A stretch of 6,432 bases of DNA, from assembly GCA_964464685.1 (NCBI GenBank), contig CAYXGV010000053.1, positions 1-6,432 on the forward strand. The letters are read 5' to 3'. Below, piece by piece: positions 5,250 to 6,432 of this stretch (positions within the stretch are counted from its first letter, which is position 1; the number at the start of each line of letters is the position of its first letter). The translations under genes were made by a program, and so were the position numbers. The stretch comes from JABIBU01 sp964464685 (lineage in GTDB: Bacteria > Patescibacteriota > Patescibacteriia > Magasanikbacterales > UBA922). The notes below the pieces were generated by a model. It was given only the letters and a program-made list of their open reading frames with translations, did not search any database and had not been told where the DNA came from.

Positions 5250-5329
5250 CTTCCGTTTAGATATTTTTATATAGCTATTACGTAATTAATTACATAATAA
5301 AATACATAACAAAAATATACAAACGGAAG
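5250..5329. repeat. 80-bp imperfect dyad with central palindrome
   Basis: The outer arms CTTCCGTTT (5250-5258) and AAACGGAAG (5321-5329) are perfect complements. The match continues inward through ATATTTTTAT-like arms with small bulges, to a central perfect palindrome GTAATTAATTAC (5282-5293). No ORF lies within. It sits downstream of the 148-residue gene and upstream of the RNA promoter. It may be an extended 3' hairpin, a protein-binding site or a small mobile remnant. Confidence 0.65.
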
Positions 5330-5356
5330 GTGGCAACACATACGAAACCACCCCCC
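5325..5356 (-). terminator. Possible terminator hairpin after the 148-residue gene
   Basis: GGGGGGTGG (5356-5348) pairs with CCACCTTCC (5333-5325): 9 bp including two G·U, with a 14-nt loop, starting 6 nt after the stop codon. The G·U pairs favour the minus strand. The T run that follows is interrupted (TTTGTATATTTTTG), so it is a weak terminator at best. It competes with the outer arm of the 80-bp dyad. Confidence 0.45.
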
Positions 5357-5362
5357 TATAGA

Positions 5363-5809
5363 TCACTTACTGGGTTGCCTTCTTTGCTGATTTCTCAGCT
5401 TTTTCCTTAATCTCTTATTACTAACCATTCTCCCCTTGGTCGGTAATATATCCTTTTCTTTTTTGACCAATTTTCTTGATCCAGCCTCATTGTGTGGAAA
5501 GTCTTTAAAAGTATAAACAAACTCTCGGTCACGACCGTTAACCTCAACGGTCAAACTAATCTCCACCGGTGACATTGATAATGAAGATACAACCCTAAGG
5601 CTACTGACTTTGGTTCGCATAACTGCGAGCTCCAAAACCAAATCCCTTACCGCCGTCACCACATGTTCACCACAACTCTCACGGACACGAGCCAGACACT
5701 TACGTACTTCTTCAACTGGTCCACCAAAACCACCCCTACTGTAAGAATCCAGTAAACCGAGCAACTTCTCTTTGTCCAACTGCCACGACAAAAAATCTGA
5801 TTTTTCCAT
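5363..5809 (-). CDS. Hypothetical protein, 148 aa, with strongly basic C-terminal tail
   Basis: I do not recognise this family. The ATG at 5809 has a fair SD (AAGGGGG, about 4 nt upstream), better than most neighbours. No signal peptide or membrane segment is seen, so it is probably cytoplasmic. Residues 1-65 look helical (including VRKCLARVRES and VVTAVRDLVLELAV). Residues 68-103 look like alternating strands (VEISLTVEVNG, REFVYTFKDF). The last 37 residues (112-148) hold 16 Lys/Arg and only two acidic residues, suggesting nucleic acid or ribosome contact. It has two cysteines, C38 and C46. GC content is roughly 43% by hand count and over 50% in places, higher than sampled parts of hisS (about 35-40%), and it uses more arginine. 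It sits between ndk and the RNA block, bordered on both sides by inverted repeats. It may be a lineage-specific gene or a small acquired cassette. The long, intact frame with SD supports a real gene. Confidence 0.72.
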   Translation of the reverse strand: MEKSDFLSWQLDKEKLLGLLDSYSRGGFGGPVEEVRKCLARVRESCGEHVVTAVRDLVLELAVMRTKVSSLRVVSSLSMSPVEISLTVEVNGRDREFVYTFKDFPHNEAGSRKLVKKEKDILPTKGRMVSNKRLRKKLRNQQRRQPSK

Positions 5810-5836
5810 AGTTCCCCCTTATGTTTTTACTTCTAC

Positions 5837-5890
5837 AATAATTATAGCCAAGAAAAAAGATAAGAGTCCCCTTTCTTGGCTATAATTATT
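5837..5890. repeat. Perfect 19-bp inverted repeat upstream of the 148-residue gene
   Basis: Bases 5837-5855 and 5872-5890 are exact complements (AATAATTATAGCCAAGAAA and its reverse) around a 16-nt loop. Each arm carries TATAAT reading outward: 5846-5841 on minus and 5881-5886 on plus. The minus copy is 32 nt before the gene's ATG and could be its -10, with a poor -35 (GGGACT, 18 nt away). On the plus strand the hairpin is followed by a T run (ATTTTTTATG), but no plus gene ends here. It may be an operator over the promoter, or a hairpin at the end of ndk. Confidence 0.8.
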
Positions 5891-5937
5891 ATTTTTTATG
5901 TGTTGCCTAAATTATAAAGAACCAAAGAACAACCATA

Positions 5938-6417
5938 TTACTTTCTCTCATCATCCATATAAACATGCAAATATTCAGTCTTGTCGTAGTCAAAAATTTC
6001 ACCCTCAACAAAAAATCTTTTAACCTCGGCCTCAGCTGTTTCTACACTATCAGAGCAATGGACCACATTACACATACCCATAGCAAGATCGCCACGAATA
6101 GTACCACCATCTGCTTGACCGGCATTTGTCACGCCAGCAATCAAACGAACGGCTACTACAGCATTTTTTCCTTCAGCACAAATTGTCACCACTGGACTTG
6201 ATTTCATAAAACTTTCCAAACCAGGATAAAATGGTTTTTCTACATGATGAGCATAGTGTTCGCGTAATTTTGCTTCGTCTAATTGCATCATTTTCAAACC
6301 AACGACTTTCAAACCCTTCATTTCCAATCTTTTCAAAACTTCACCAACCAAACCACGCTGTACACCATCTGGCTTGATTATTAAAATAGTTTTTTCGTAA
6401 ATGCCATTGAATTTCAT
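5938..6417 (-). CDS. ndk: Nucleoside diphosphate kinase
   Basis: This 159-residue enzyme transfers the gamma phosphate of ATP to other NDPs and dNDPs through a phosphohistidine, balancing NTP pools in the cytoplasm. Conserved residues are present: Lys15 in IKPDGVQRG, PFYPGL at 62-67, Arg91 and Thr97 in VRLIAGVTNAG, GTIRGDLAM with Arg108, and the active-site NVVHCSDSVETAEAEV with His120. The glycine-rich GQADGGTIRGD replaces the usual PADAAPGTIRGD form. It is slightly longer than classical bacterial Ndk (about 140-150), mainly through a short N-terminal and a C-terminal YMDDERK tail. The ATG at 6417 has no SD, and its promoter would lie beyond the window. No clear terminator follows directly; 128 bp separate it from the next gene. 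Confidence 0.97.
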   Translation of the reverse strand: MKFNGIYEKTILIIKPDGVQRGLVGEVLKRLEMKGLKVVGLKMMQLDEAKLREHYAHHVEKPFYPGLESFMKSSPVVTICAEGKNAVVAVRLIAGVTNAGQADGGTIRGDLAMGMCNVVHCSDSVETAEAEVKRFFVEGEIFDYDKTEYLHVYMDDERK

Positions 6418-6432
6418 ATAAATTTAGTTTAA

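Larger units (their letters stand above)
5332..5907. repeat. 11-bp inverted repeats flanking the 148-residue gene
   Basis: GGCAACACATA at 5332-5342 recurs as its exact complement TATGTGTTGCC at 5897-5907. Between them lie the complete orphan gene and its 19-bp inverted repeat, so the 576-bp interval looks like a small cassette. No transposase and no target duplication are visible, and the left copy overlaps a hairpin. A chance match of this size is possible in a window this long. Confidence 0.35.

Noticed and set aside
5965..6201. Plus-strand frame opposite ndk
   Set aside because: It is the antisense of a clear nucleoside diphosphate kinase and has no supporting start or domain signals.

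Overview
The window is AT-rich. Every protein gene and both tRNAs lie on the minus strand, so the region reads from right to left. The gene content suggests a member of the Candidate Phyla Radiation (Patescibacteria), perhaps a Parcubacteria-like lineage. The evidence is a secreted protein that joins a T4SS-pilin-type double membrane segment to Big_5-like Ig domains, a long bS21, short spacers, and a near absence of Shine-Dalgarno (SD) sequences. This placement is inference; no 16S rRNA or other phylogenetic marker is present.

In transcription order, the right end (6417-5938) holds ndk, a nucleoside diphosphate kinase. It is followed by an unrecognised 148-residue protein with a basic tail (5809-5363), set among unusual inverted repeats. 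Next is a compact RNA block. A structured non-coding RNA (about 5189-5018) has its own promoter and terminator hairpin and a 6S-like rod shape. tRNA-Val(GAC) and tRNA-Ile(GAT) follow, each with a promoter, and the second with a terminator. Then come lepB (signal peptidase I), a spacer with a seven-copy 9-bp tandem repeat, and hisS (histidyl-tRNA synthetase). A 286-bp spacer with a large imperfect inverted repeat and a strong promoter leads to rpsU (bS21) and yqeY.

The 3' end of yqeY is lost in a run of exactly 100 N (1437-1536), a scaffold gap of unknown true length. The gap borders a REP-like sequence that may have caused the assembly break. Left of it is the 5' part of a large secreted Ig-like protein that runs off the window.

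The genes are mainly housekeeping: translation (rpsU, hisS, two tRNAs), nucleotide metabolism (ndk), tRNA-amidotransferase-like function (yqeY) and protein export (lepB, which could process secreted proteins such as the Ig-like one). The least explained parts are the 6S-like RNA, the orphan 148-residue gene with its flanking repeats, and rpsU. The rpsU gene alone carries a perfect SD, and that SD sits in the loop of a hairpin, which suggests autogenous control of bS21. I see no CRISPR array, transposase, integrase or defence system.
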